Of a stretch of DNA of 64,000 nucleotides, positions 27,001 to 36,500 are shown piece after piece. This stretch comes from Aquirufa lenticrescens (GTDB lineage: Bacteria > Bacteroidota > Bacteroidia > Cytophagales > Spirosomataceae). Location of the stretch: NCBI RefSeq assembly GCF_019916085.1, contig NZ_CP049834.1:2308501-2372500 (forward strand). Direction: 5' to 3'. The notes beneath the pieces were generated by a model. That model saw only the letters and a program-made list of their open reading frames with translations, searched no databases and was not told the origin of the DNA. Position numbers and translations under genes: made by a program. Each line of letters starts with the position of its first letter. Position 1 is the stretch's first letter.

Positions 27001-27885
27001 ATGAAATATTCTAAAAGTCGTCCGCAGTCAACTCAATTAACTTTGGTGATTTCAATGGCGAGTTTGGCCTTTATTCTTGCCTTATTCTTTCAACTATTTG
27101 TGAGCGTAAAGTCGTGGGGGGATGAGATTAAATCACAAATGAAAGTATACGTTTATTTAAGCGATTCTTTACAAACAAGTGATTTAGCATCGACCATTAC
27201 GTACTTTAAATCACGTCCCTATTTAGGTCAAAAAGAGTTGAAACCTGAATTGGAATTTAAATCAAAAGCCCAGATTGCTACTGAATTTTTAAAATCCTCG
27301 CAAGAAGATTATCAAACTTTATTAGGGGAAGAAAATCCGTTTAAAAACTGTTTGATTTTAGGGATAAAAGAGGAATATAAAAATGAAGCATCCTTTAAAA
27401 AAATAGTAGCTGAGATTCAAGCAAGACCAGATGTGTATGAAGTTACGTATCCGAATACCTTTATTGGGTCACTTTTAGGTAAGATTAAAGCAGTGGGTTA
27501 TGTAGGAGTTATTTTAATTGTCCTATTAGTATTATTTGTCTATGTTCAGTTAGCTAATAGTATTCGACTTCACATTCATGGAAACCGTGTATTGATTAAG
27601 ACAATGCAGTTATTAGGGAGCACTAATGGGTTTATCCAAAAGCCCTATCTATTGAACGCTTTATTAGTGGGTTTCTTAGGTGGGTTGATAGGTTTTATTT
27701 TGGCTGATGGAGCCTTTTATTACTTTTCTACATCGATACCTGAAATTTCCACCTTATTTTTTGAAACGGATAATCAAGCTCAGTTAGCACTTGTTTGCAT
27801 AGGTTTTTGCACCTTATTCAGTTTAATTGCTTCATTCTTTTCTATTTCAAAGTATCTAAAAATTCAACATACAAACCTATTTTAA
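27001..27885 (+). CDS. ftsX: Cell division protein FtsX
   Basis: Membrane partner of the FtsE ATPase, which controls peptidoglycan hydrolases at the division site. The 294-residue protein has the expected topology: one N-terminal transmembrane helix (LVISMASLAFILALFFQLF), a periplasmic domain of about 130 residues with VYVYLSD-like start, and three C-terminal helices in an FtsX domain (LLGSTNGFIQKPYLLNALLVG). ftsE is not adjacent; this separation is common in Bacteroidota, but the partner cannot be named from this window. Confidence 0.92.
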   Translation: MKYSKSRPQSTQLTLVISMASLAFILALFFQLFVSVKSWGDEIKSQMKVYVYLSDSLQTSDLASTITYFKSRPYLGQKELKPELEFKSKAQIATEFLKSSQEDYQTLLGEENPFKNCLILGIKEEYKNEASFKKIVAEIQARPDVYEVTYPNTFIGSLLGKIKAVGYVGVILIVLLVLFVYVQLANSIRLHIHGNRVLIKTMQLLGSTNGFIQKPYLLNALLVGFLGGLIGFILADGAFYYFSTSIPEISTLFFETDNQAQLALVCIGFCTLFSLIASFFSISKYLKIQHTNLF

Positions 27886-27886
27886 T

Positions 27887-28090
27887 ATGAGTCAATCAAA
27901 TATGCCGTTAGGTGCCAAAGACATTAAAATTCTCTTACTAGGTATTGGAATTATGTTGACAGGTTTCTTTGTGATGACCTTAGATAAGGAGGAATTTGGT
28001 TTTGGCTTTTTAGGCTTAACCCTAGGTCCCATTCTAGTTCTAGTGGGAATCATCATTCCGGTTTTTTCTTTATTTAAGTGGAAGCGCTAA
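27887..28090 (+). CDS. DUF3098 small membrane protein
   Basis: A 67-residue protein with two predicted transmembrane helices (IKILLLGIGIMLTGFFVM and ILVLVGIIIPVFSLF) joined by a short polar turn, ending in basic KWKR. The size, MPLGAKDIKILLLGIGIMLTG-type start and location between ftsX and uppP are those of the DUF3098 family, conserved in this position in many Bacteroidota. Function is unknown; a link to cell-envelope synthesis or division is inferred from the neighbours only. The stop codon overlaps the uppP start (TAATG). Confidence 0.85.
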   Translation: MSQSNMPLGAKDIKILLLGIGIMLTGFFVMTLDKEEFGFGFLGLTLGPILVLVGIIIPVFSLFKWKR

Positions 28091-28878
28091 TGTCAGAGAT
28101 TCTTAAAACAATCATATTAGGATTAGTTGAGGGTTTAACGGAATTCTTGCCTGTTTCTTCAACGGCACATTTAATTGTTACTGAAAATTTATTAGGGATT
28201 GAAAATTCAAAGTTCCTTAATTTCTTTACGGTCTTTGTTCAGTTAGGAGCAATTGCTGCGGTGCCATTTCTTTATTTTAAGCGTTTATTTGCATCTGGTC
28301 TGTCCATTTACTATACCATTATTGCTTCTTTCATTCCTGCTGTTATTCTAGGAGTTCTTTTGGATGATTTCTTAGAAGCACTTTTTCAAGGCTATTGGTT
28401 TATTGCGGGTTCCTGGATTTTAGGTGGATTACTGTTGATTCGAATTGATCAATGGCTACCTTCTAAATCAGATTCAATTGAAATTCAATCAATTACTTAT
28501 TTGAAAGCATTTAAGATTGGTTTATTTCAGTGTATAGCCATGATTCCTGGGGTTTCCCGTTCTGGTGCTACCATTGTGGGAGGTCGAGTGCTAGGTCTTA
28601 GTCATGCTGCTGCTGTGGAGTATTCCTTTTTACTGGGGATTCCTACCATCTTAGGTGCATGTGCAAAAAAACTATTGGATTATCGAAATGATTTTGATGT
28701 CTTATTTACCCAAGAACATATTCAGTTTTTGAGTATTGGTACCGTGATTAGTTTCATTGTAGCCCTACTAACGATTAAATGGATGGTTGGTTTTGTTAAA
28801 CAACATGGATTCGCCTTGTTCGGCTACTACCGCATTGTTGTAGGTCTTTTATTATGTCTGTACTTGTGGATGAATTAA
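28090..28878 (+). CDS. uppP: Undecaprenyl-diphosphatase (BacA family)
   Basis: Polytopic membrane enzyme that dephosphorylates undecaprenyl diphosphate so the lipid carrier can be reused in cell-wall synthesis. The start is the ATG at 28090, overlapping the DUF3098 stop, giving 262 residues; an upstream in-frame GTG at 28078 is less likely. Both catalytic signatures are present: EGLTEFLPVSSTAHL near the N-terminus and MIPGVSRSGATIVGG in the middle. Length and number of hydrophobic segments are normal. It overlaps truB by 25 bases. Confidence 0.96.
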   Translation: MSEILKTIILGLVEGLTEFLPVSSTAHLIVTENLLGIENSKFLNFFTVFVQLGAIAAVPFLYFKRLFASGLSIYYTIIASFIPAVILGVLLDDFLEALFQGYWFIAGSWILGGLLLIRIDQWLPSKSDSIEIQSITYLKAFKIGLFQCIAMIPGVSRSGATIVGGRVLGLSHAAAVEYSFLLGIPTILGACAKKLLDYRNDFDVLFTQEHIQFLSIGTVISFIVALLTIKWMVGFVKQHGFALFGYYRIVVGLLLCLYLWMN

Positions 28879-29555
28879 CGGAAGTTCAAGATAAATTTTA
28901 TGTGATTAATAAGCCTAGAGATTGGTCTTCTTTCGATGTTGTGAAGAAGATTCGTAATCTTGGTCGGTTTAAAAAGATTGGTCATGCTGGGACATTAGAT
29001 CCATTGGCAACCGGTATATTAATCATGTGCGTAGGGAAATACACAAAGAAGATCGATTATTTCCAATCCTTACCTAAAACGTATACTGGAAAATTGGTTT
29101 TGGGAAAAACGACGCCTTCCATTGATTTAGAAACCGAATTCGATGGTGATTATCCAATTGAGCATATCGATGCGAGCTTATTAGAAGAGGTGCGTTCTTC
29201 GTTCATGGGACATATTCAACAGGTACCTCCTATTTACTCTGCAATCAAATTAAATGGACAACGCTTATTTACTCATGCTAGAAATGGTGTGAATGCGGAG
29301 GATTTAGAAATTAAAATTAGAGAGGTAGATGTGTATCGAATGGACATTGATGCATCCCGTTTTCCAGAAATTAGTTTTGAGATTGAATGTAGTAAGGGAA
29401 CTTACATTCGTAGCATTGTACGTGATTTTGGCATAAAATGTCAATCAGGAGCTTATATGAGTGAATTAGTTCGAACAAAAATTGGTGATTGGGGTTTAGA
29501 TAAGGCACAAGAGGTGGCCAATTTTAATAGCGATTTACATGAAGTGCTTTTATAG
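28854..29555 (+). CDS. truB: tRNA pseudouridine(55) synthase TruB
   Basis: Makes the universal pseudouridine in the T loop of tRNAs. The 233-residue protein has the TruB motif I KPRDWSSFDVV, the catalytic HAGTLDPLATGIL (Asp49), the GKTTPSIDLETEFDG segment and the KGTYIRSIVRDFG motif. It is a short form without the extended C-terminal PUA domain, which is normal in this phylum. The start overlaps uppP by 25 bases and the end overlaps ribF by 17 bases, so the three genes are translationally linked. Confidence 0.95.
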   Translation: MSVLVDELTEVQDKFYVINKPRDWSSFDVVKKIRNLGRFKKIGHAGTLDPLATGILIMCVGKYTKKIDYFQSLPKTYTGKLVLGKTTPSIDLETEFDGDYPIEHIDASLLEEVRSSFMGHIQQVPPIYSAIKLNGQRLFTHARNGVNAEDLEIKIREVDVYRMDIDASRFPEISFEIECSKGTYIRSIVRDFGIKCQSGAYMSELVRTKIGDWGLDKAQEVANFNSDLHEVLL

Positions 29556-30459
29556 TTTTGATACAGTACAGATTGAATCAGCAACCGCGGTAACGATAGG
29601 GATGTTTGATGGTTTGCATTTAGGTCATCTGAAGGTTATTCATGGTTGTTTAAACGCAGCGAAAGAGAGTAGCCTTACAACTTGCGTTATTACTTTTTCT
29701 AATCATCCTGCAGATCATTTTACCGGTAAACGAAATGAGCTTTTAATGCCAATGCAAGAAAAAATAGCAGCATTTGAAGCAATGGGTGTTGATTATTTAG
29801 TGATTCTTCCCTTTGATTCCTATTTAGTGGAATTACCAGCCACTCAATTTATTAAAGAGCACCTCCTCAAACGAATTAAAGCGACTAAGGTGGTATTGGG
29901 TTATGATAACCATTTTGGTAAAAATAGAGAAGGCTCCATTTCTTTTATAAAGGAACATTTTTCGGCTCAGTTAGAAGCTATTTCGATTGATGTAGCCAAA
30001 GTTGACGAAGTAATTGTTAGTTCTTCTCAGATTAAGAAATTCTTATCTGAAGGAGAAGTTAAAAGGGCTAATGCCATGTTAGGTCATCTTTTCTCGATTG
30101 CGGGTGTCGTTATACATGGGAACCAAAATGGACGCAAAATAGGATTTCCTACTGCGAACATGTCGGTGAATGCGGATAATAAATTTATACCACAGTTAGG
30201 TGTTTATTTAACAGAGGTACATGTTCAGGCTGGTACATTTTATGGATTAACCAATATGGGCTACCGTCCTACCTTGAATAAGGATGAAGGAATTCACATT
30301 GAAACGCATATTTTGGGATTTGAAGGCGATATCTATGGGCAAGGTATTGAAATTCGATTTATAGAGAAAATTAGATCAGAGAAGCGATTTGATTCCTTTG
30401 AAGATCTAAAGAATCAAATCGCCGCCGATTTAGCTTGGGCTAAATTGTACCTAGCATAA
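29539..30459 (+). CDS. ribF: Bifunctional riboflavin kinase/FAD synthetase
   Basis: Converts riboflavin to FMN and then FAD. The N-terminal nucleotidyltransferase domain has GMFDGLHLGHLKVI with the HxGH-type site and VVLGYDNHFGKNREG; the C-terminal flavokinase domain has GNQNGRKIGFPTANM and GVYLTEV. The 306-residue length is standard. I saw no FMN riboswitch upstream, in keeping with its place inside an operon after truB. Its 3' end overlaps the convergent pheA-type gene by 9 bases. The product feeds the ETF and other flavoproteins in this window. Confidence 0.96.
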   Translation: MKCFYSFDTVQIESATAVTIGMFDGLHLGHLKVIHGCLNAAKESSLTTCVITFSNHPADHFTGKRNELLMPMQEKIAAFEAMGVDYLVILPFDSYLVELPATQFIKEHLLKRIKATKVVLGYDNHFGKNREGSISFIKEHFSAQLEAISIDVAKVDEVIVSSSQIKKFLSEGEVKRANAMLGHLFSIAGVVIHGNQNGRKIGFPTANMSVNADNKFIPQLGVYLTEVHVQAGTFYGLTNMGYRPTLNKDEGIHIETHILGFEGDIYGQGIEIRFIEKIRSEKRFDSFEDLKNQIAADLAWAKLYLA

Positions 30460-31527
30460 ATTCATATAACTGCCTAAAAAGACTATTTCGTCTCCTCTTT
30501 TCGTTAATAATTCCTGAATTTTTTGATCTAATTTATTACCTTCAATATCAATAAAGAACCAGAATTTGAATTCATTGGTGTCTTTCTGAGGTCTAGATTC
30601 TATTTTTAATAAGTTGATTCCCCTCGATTCAAAGTCTTGTAAAAGAGACAATAAGGCTCCTGGCTTATCGTCATTCTTTAATTTAATCGCTAAACTAGTT
30701 TTGTCTTTATCGGTTTTCTTTAAATTTTCTACTTTGGAAATAATGAAGAAACGCGTTTGATTCGCATCGTTATCTTGAATATTATCAAATAAGATGGGTA
30801 AAGAATAAATCTTAGCAGCGATATGCGAACACAAAGCAGCTCCATCCTCTTCTTCTACAGCTAATTTTGCGGCACGTGAGGTAGAATCGACTTGGACGAA
30901 GAAATCTTCTTCCTGGCCTGAGAAATAGTCATTTAAAAAACCTTTACATTGCTGAAAAGCGATGTCTTTCGAATAGATTCTTTTAATACCTTGAATTCCA
31001 TTGTGTTTAGAGGCTAAACAAAAATTAACGGGAATGATGATTTCAGAAATAACAAATAGATTCTTCTCATTTAAGAGATCCATTGTTTCCTTTACCATCC
31101 CTTCCTGATTATTCTCAATGGGTACTACGCCATATTTAGCTCGCCCCGTTTCAACAGACTCAAAAACTGACTTGATGGAAGGTAATGAGATGTAATCAGC
31201 CACAGCGCCAAAACGATTCTCCGCCGCTTGGTGAGTAAAGCTTCCTTCTGGCCCTAAATAACAAATGATTTCAGGGAGTTCTAAATTACGCGATACACCA
31301 AATATCTCCAGAAATATAGCCTCAATAGCCTCTTTCCTTAATTTACCTGTGTACTGGCTCGCTAAACGATCGATGATTTCCTTTTCCCGATCTGGATGGT
31401 AAATTACCACATTAGATTCGCGTTTTAATTTACCAATCTCCTCTACAAATTCCATTCTGTTAACAAGTAACGAAAGAATGGAATCATCTATCTGGTCTAT
31501 TTTGCCTCTTAATTCAGGTATATTCAT
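30451..31527 (-). CDS. pheA: Bifunctional chorismate mutase/prephenate dehydratase (P-protein)
   Basis: Two steps of phenylalanine synthesis in one 358-residue chain. Residues 1-85 form an AroQ-type chorismate mutase helix bundle (LRGKIDQIDDSILSLLVNRM, then HPDREKEIIDRL). The prephenate dehydratase domain begins at YLGPEGSFTHQAA and includes PIENNQEGMV and the catalytic region TRFFIIS. A C-terminal ACT domain (KPGALLSLLQDFESRGINLLKIESRP) gives feedback control by phenylalanine. All three domains look intact. It is transcribed convergently to ribF. Confidence 0.95.
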   Translation of the reverse strand: MNIPELRGKIDQIDDSILSLLVNRMEFVEEIGKLKRESNVVIYHPDREKEIIDRLASQYTGKLRKEAIEAIFLEIFGVSRNLELPEIICYLGPEGSFTHQAAENRFGAVADYISLPSIKSVFESVETGRAKYGVVPIENNQEGMVKETMDLLNEKNLFVISEIIIPVNFCLASKHNGIQGIKRIYSKDIAFQQCKGFLNDYFSGQEEDFFVQVDSTSRAAKLAVEEEDGAALCSHIAAKIYSLPILFDNIQDNDANQTRFFIISKVENLKKTDKDKTSLAIKLKNDDKPGALLSLLQDFESRGINLLKIESRPQKDTNEFKFWFFIDIEGNKLDQKIQELLTKRGDEIVFLGSYMNLC

Positions 31528-31589
31528 GCGTAATAGTGTGCTAATTAGCTCAATTTACGAATTTTAGGAGATTTAAGGAAGGGAAATAA

Positions 31590-31615
31590 AAAAAGGATTT
31601 GAATAAATCCTTTTT
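31590..31615. terminator. Terminator of the tRNA cluster
   Basis: AAAAAGGATTT and its complement form a perfect 11-bp stem with loop GAAT. It lies 22 bases beyond the tRNA-Arg 3' end and provides T runs on either strand, so it probably ends the minus-strand tRNA transcript. Confidence 0.65.
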
Positions 31616-31637
31616 AGTAAAGCAAAATTGCAATGTG

Positions 31638-31711
31638 TGATTCCGTTTGGATTCGAACCAAAGACCTACTGCTTAGAAGGCAGTTGCTCTATCCAGCTGA
31701 GCTACGGAACC
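31638..31711 (-). tRNA. tRNA-Arg (anticodon TCT)
   Basis: A 74-nucleotide cloverleaf: acceptor GGTTCCG/CGGAATC, D arm GCTCAGCTGGATAGAGC, anticodon stem ACTGC/GCAGT with loop CTTCTAA, and T arm TTTGG TTCGAAT CCAAA. Discriminator A; CCA is not encoded. It is the last gene of a three-tRNA minus-strand cluster. Confidence 0.95.
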
Positions 31712-31724
31712 TTAATCAAAATAA

Positions 31725-31773
31725 AAAGTCAATTTATAATTGGTGATAAACACGTCCTCATAAATTGACTTTT
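31725..31773 (-). other. Long inverted repeat between tRNA-Pro and tRNA-Arg
   Basis: AAAGTCAATTTAT (31725-31737) pairs perfectly with ATAAATTGACTTT (31761-31773 region) across a 22-base loop. It fills the spacer between two tRNAs and could be a processing signal or a partial terminator. Confidence 0.5.
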
Positions 31774-31774
31774 G

Positions 31775-31848
31775 TCGGGGTGGCAGGATTCGAACCTACG
31801 ACCTCTTGGTCCCAAACCAAGCGCGATACCGGGCTACGCTACACCCCG
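31775..31848 (-). tRNA. tRNA-Pro (anticodon TGG)
   Basis: A 74-nucleotide tRNA: acceptor CGGGGTG/CACCCCG, D arm GCGTAGCCCGGTATCGC, anticodon stem CTTGG/CCAAG with loop TTTGGGA, T arm GTAGG TTCGAAT CCTGC. The C1-G72 pair is typical of proline tRNAs. Discriminator A; CCA is not encoded. Confidence 0.95.
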
Positions 31849-31859
31849 AAAATTGACTG

Positions 31860-31946
31860 CGGAGAGAGAGGGATTCGAACCCTCGGTACCGTTACCAGTA
31901 CGCATGTTTAGCAAACATGTCCTTTCGGCCTCTCAGGCATCTCTCC
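31860..31946 (-). tRNA. tRNA-Ser (anticodon GCT)
   Basis: An 87-nucleotide class II tRNA: acceptor GGAGAGA/TCTCTCC, anticodon loop TTGCTAA with GCT, a long variable arm and T arm GAGGG TTCGAAT CCCTC. Discriminator G is the serine identity base; CCA is not encoded. It is the first gene of the tRNA cluster. Confidence 0.95.
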
Positions 31947-32009
31947 TAGCATTTAAGAGAGCACAAATGTAGTAAATATATTTAGTAAATGAAATATATG
32001 GCGAAAAAA

Positions 32010-33509
32010 TTATTTCGCCATAACATCAAAACTTGAGATAGATTTACCTTCTAAACTCGTTTTACCCATTAAAAATAAGTCGATATTTCTAGCTGCTTCA
32101 CGACCCTCAGAGATTGCCCAAACCACTAAAGACTGACCACGTCTTGCATCTCCAGCAATGAAAACTTTCTCATTATCAGATTGATATGTTGAGCTGGCTA
32201 CTAAATTGCCTCGCTCATCTGACTTCACTCCTAGGGCCGTTAATTGTTCAAATAAGCTACCGTGATCAGTATGTAAAAATCCAGCAGCAATGAGAGCTAA
32301 ATCACAAGGAATTTTTCTACTATTTATAACCTCCTGCTCCATTTTTCCATCCTTCATATTATATACGATGTCTCCAATGAGTAAAGCTTCTAATTCTCCT
32401 TTGTCATTCTTTATAAATTCTTGTAGAGAAATAGACCATAAACGCTCTGCTCCTTCATCATGTGAAGTAGAAGTACGTAACATATTAGGCCAGTTAGGCC
32501 AAGGTGTGTTGGATGCTCTTTCTACTGGAGGTTTAGGCATTACCTCTATTTGAGTAATGGAAGCAGCTTTATGACGATTAGAAGTTCCTACACAGTCAGA
32601 ACCAGTATCTCCCCCACCAATAACGACTACATGCTTTCCTTTTGCACTGATGTCTGCATTAGTATATTTTTCACCTTTATGATTCACTTCTAATGCAATA
32701 GAAGCATTACGCTTATTTTGCTGTGATAAAAACTCCATCGCAGGATAAATACCGATGGCATCATTTCCTTTAGCCGTAATAAATCGAGGTGTTGTACTTC
32801 CTGTGGCTACTAAGACTGCATCAAAATCATTCGTTAAATTAGCTAGTTTCTCCGTGGTTCCGATATTAGCATTAGTAATGAAGGTTATACCTTCTTGTTT
32901 CATTACTTCTACTCGACGAGTAACCACCGATTTATCTAATTTAAAATCTGGAATACCATAGCGTAATAATCCTCCAATTTGATCCGCACGCTCATACACC
33001 GTTACTAAGTGACCAGCTTTATTTAATTGAGCTGCTGCAGCTAAACCTGCTGGTCCTGATCCAATCACTGCAATTTTCTTGTCCGTACGTGTCTTAGGTA
33101 CAAATGGAACAACCCAGCCCTCTGAATAGGCCTTTTCAATGATTGATTTCTCAATCAATTCAATAGCAACAGCTGGTTTATTAATACCTAAAACACAGGC
33201 TGACTCGCATGGTGCTGGACAAATACGTCCTGTAAATTCAGGGAAGTTATTGGTTGTGCTTAAAATATCATACGCATACTTCCAATTTTGCTCGTAAACG
33301 GCATCATTGAACTCCGGAATAATATTCCCCAGTGGACATCCATTATGACAGAATGGAGTACCGCAATCCATACAACGACTAGCTTGCGCTTCTGTGTCTG
33401 CTGTAGAATTTAGTTGTTCAATTTCTTTGTAATCGTTCACACGCTCAGATACGGCTCTTTTAGGAGCTAATTTGCGGTCAATTTCCAAAAATCCTGTAGG
33501 CTTACCCAT
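32010..33509 (-). CDS. gltD: Glutamate synthase small subunit
   Basis: NADPH-oxidising FAD subunit of glutamate synthase, which passes electrons to GltB. The 499-residue protein has the N-terminal cysteine-rich region for two 4Fe-4S clusters (CMDCGTPFCHNGCPLGN and CPAPCESACV), an FAD motif IGSGPAGLAAAAQLNKAG and an NADPH motif VVIGGGDTGSDCVG. It lies six bases downstream of gltB and is co-transcribed with it. Nothing is truncated. Confidence 0.97.
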   Translation of the reverse strand: MGKPTGFLEIDRKLAPKRAVSERVNDYKEIEQLNSTADTEAQASRCMDCGTPFCHNGCPLGNIIPEFNDAVYEQNWKYAYDILSTTNNFPEFTGRICPAPCESACVLGINKPAVAIELIEKSIIEKAYSEGWVVPFVPKTRTDKKIAVIGSGPAGLAAAAQLNKAGHLVTVYERADQIGGLLRYGIPDFKLDKSVVTRRVEVMKQEGITFITNANIGTTEKLANLTNDFDAVLVATGSTTPRFITAKGNDAIGIYPAMEFLSQQNKRNASIALEVNHKGEKYTNADISAKGKHVVVIGGGDTGSDCVGTSNRHKAASITQIEVMPKPPVERASNTPWPNWPNMLRTSTSHDEGAERLWSISLQEFIKNDKGELEALLIGDIVYNMKDGKMEQEVINSRKIPCDLALIAAGFLHTDHGSLFEQLTALGVKSDERGNLVASSTYQSDNEKVFIAGDARRGQSLVVWAISEGREAARNIDLFLMGKTSLEGKSISSFDVMAK

Positions 33510-33515
33510 TCTATC

Positions 33516-36500
33516 TTATTTTAAATCTACTTTAATATCTTGATACACTCTGTCTTTGTCAGCTAATACGTCTGAGATGCTTAATTTTCTAGAACTTAAG
33601 GCATTCTTATAATCGATTGGCAATACTTTCTTGAACTGGCTAGCTAAAGCATTGAAATTATCAAATACTAGTTTTCCTTTCACAGAACCAGTTAAGGCAA
33701 CGTGTTTTTCTAAATACATCAAAATGATGTTTTTGTCTTCTGGTGTCAATTCTGTGATTTCCACCATTTCGCGATTTACTTTCGCGTCAAAGGTATTTTG
33801 CTCATCTAGGATGTAAGCAACTCCTCCAGACATCCCAGCGCCAAAATTACGGCCAGTATTTCCTAAAATAATAACTAAACCTCCTGTCATGTATTCACAA
33901 CCGTGATCACCAATGCCTTCTACCACTACTTTAGCTCCTGAGTTTCTCACACAGAAACGTTCTCCTGCCATTCCAGCTAAATAGGCTTCACCAGACGTAG
34001 CACCATAGAATGAAACGTTCCCTACAATAGAGTTCTCTGATGCTTTGAAAGAAGCTACTGGTGAAGGGTAAGCCACTAATGTCGCACCACATAATCCTTT
34101 CCCTACATAGTCATTTGCATCTCCTTCGATTTCGAATTTGATACCTTTTACTGAGAATGCACCAAATGATTGACCAGCTGTTCCTTTAAACTTGATATTT
34201 ATTGTATCCGTAGGTAAACCTTTCTCGCCGTATTTCTTTGTAATCTCGTTTGATAGGATTGTTCCTACGGAACGATTTACGTTAATAATAGCTAGTTCAC
34301 CATTGACAACTTGACCTTTATCAATTGCAGGTTGAGCCATTTTTAATAACTCCCAATCTAATTGATCAGCTAATCCATGATCTTGTTCCTCTGATTTAAA
34401 TACAGCAACACCTTCTTCTAAAACTGCTGGCGCTAAAATTGGGCTCAAATCTACATTTTTGAATTTCCAGTGTCCCGACAGATCTTTCATTTCCAAAAGA
34501 TCCACACGACCCACCATCTCTTCTAGCTTACGGAAGCCTAATTCAGCCATAATCTCGCGTAATTCCTGTGCTAGGAAGTGGAATAAGTTGACTACGTGAT
34601 CTGCTTGACCTGTGTATAACGCTCTTAATTCTGGATTTTGAGTGGCCACCCCTACTGGACAGGTATTTAAGTGACACTTACGCATCATGATACAACCAGC
34701 GGTAACTAAAGCAGCTGTGGCTACACCAAATTCTTCAGCTCCCAATAATGCTGCTACAGCTATATCTTTACCAGTCTTTATTTGACCATCCGCTTGAATC
34801 GTAACACGACCCCGCAATTTGTTTTTTACCAGGGTTTGATGCGTTTCTGCTAAACCAAGCTCCCAAGGTAAACCTGCATGACGAATAGAAGATAAAGGAG
34901 ATGCTCCTGTTCCACCGTCGTAACCTGCAATTAAGATATGATCAGCATGCGCTTTTGCCACACCGGCAGCAATCGTTCCTACACCTGCTTCAGAAACTAA
35001 TTTAACCGAAATTCTAGCAGCTCTATTCGCATTCTTTAAGTCAAAGATTAATTGTGCTAAATCTTCGATTGAATAGATATCGTGGTGTGGAGGTGGTGAA
35101 ATTAAACCTACTCCTGGCGTACTGTGACGCGTTTTTCCGATCCAATCATCTACCTTGTGACCAGGTAATTGACCACCTTCGCCAGGTTTTGCACCCTGTG
35201 CCATTTTGATTTGTAGTTCCTTCGCATTGGTTAAATAATGCGCCGTCACACCAAAACGCCCTGAGGCTACTTGTTTAATAGCTGAATTCATGGAATCACC
35301 ATTCGCCATTTTTTCAAAACGAATCGGATCTTCTCCACCTTCTCCCGTATTTGATTTACCACCAATACGGTTCATAGCGATGGCTAATGTAGTATGAGCC
35401 TCGTAGGAAATTGATCCAAATGACATCGCACCTGTCGCAAAACGAGCTAAGATGTTTTCTACTGGTTCTACTTCATCAATAGAGATAGCCTTACTTGACT
35501 TGAATTTCAATAAGCCACGTAGCGTAATAGATTTCTTGCTTTGGTCATCAATTAATTGAGCGTACTTTTTGTAAACCGAATAATCATTCTGCTTTGTTGC
35601 TTGTTGCAATAAGTGAATCGTAGCCGGATTAAATAAGTGCTCCTCACCTCTTTGTTTCCATTGGTAGATACCACCTACTTCTAATTTAGGTGAATCTTGT
35701 TTTAATAGTTGATACCCAGAAGCATGCTTAATCAGGGCTTCTTTGGCAATCGTATCTAGGCTAATTCCACCAATACGAGAAATAGAACCGCTGAAATACG
35801 TATCCACAACTTCTTTACCTAAACCAAGAATTTCAAAGATTTGTGCACCTTGATACGACTGTAAAGTAGAAATACCCATTTTAGAGAAGATCTTTAATAG
35901 CTCCCCATTAACGGCTTTGATATAGTTGTATTCTAATTTATCGTAGCTTAAATCCTTATTGACGAAGCCTTGATCTTTCATAGCTTTAATCGTTTCGAAA
36001 GCCATGTAAGGATTCACCGCACTTGCGCCGTATCCAATCAACGTAGCATAATGGTGTGTTTCCCACACATCTCCTGCTTCGATAATAATACCCACTTTAG
36101 CTCTTTTCTTTGTGCGAATCAAGTGATTATGAACAGATGCTAAGGCTAATAGAGATGGAATGGGAGCATGAGAACTATCAATTCCGCGGTCTGTTAACAA
36201 GATAATCGAGTATCCATCATCTACTGCATCTTCTGCGTATTGATTAATACGATCCAAAGCCTTCTTTAACACTCCCTCCTCTTCAGAAGCACGGAACGTC
36301 ATATGAATGGACTTTGTTTGGAAATTTTCATGATCAATCCAACGGATTTTCTCAACTTCCTTATTACGAAGTACGGGCTGCTGAATCTCGATTTGACGGC
36401 AGTGTGTCGGACTTTCTTCTAATAAATTGGATAAACCACCTATATCTGATAATAGCGACATCACCATACGCTCGCGAATCGGGTCAATCGGCGGATTCGT

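Noticed and set aside
29400-29560. FMN riboswitch or other leader element before ribF
   Set aside because: ribF overlaps truB, so there is no untranslated leader, and no conserved riboswitch elements are seen.
31772-31972. Open frame on the plus strand across tRNA-Pro and tRNA-Ser that translates to a protein beginning MSGWQDSNLRPLG
   Set aside because: It is the antisense reading of two tRNA genes, a well-known false protein in databases.
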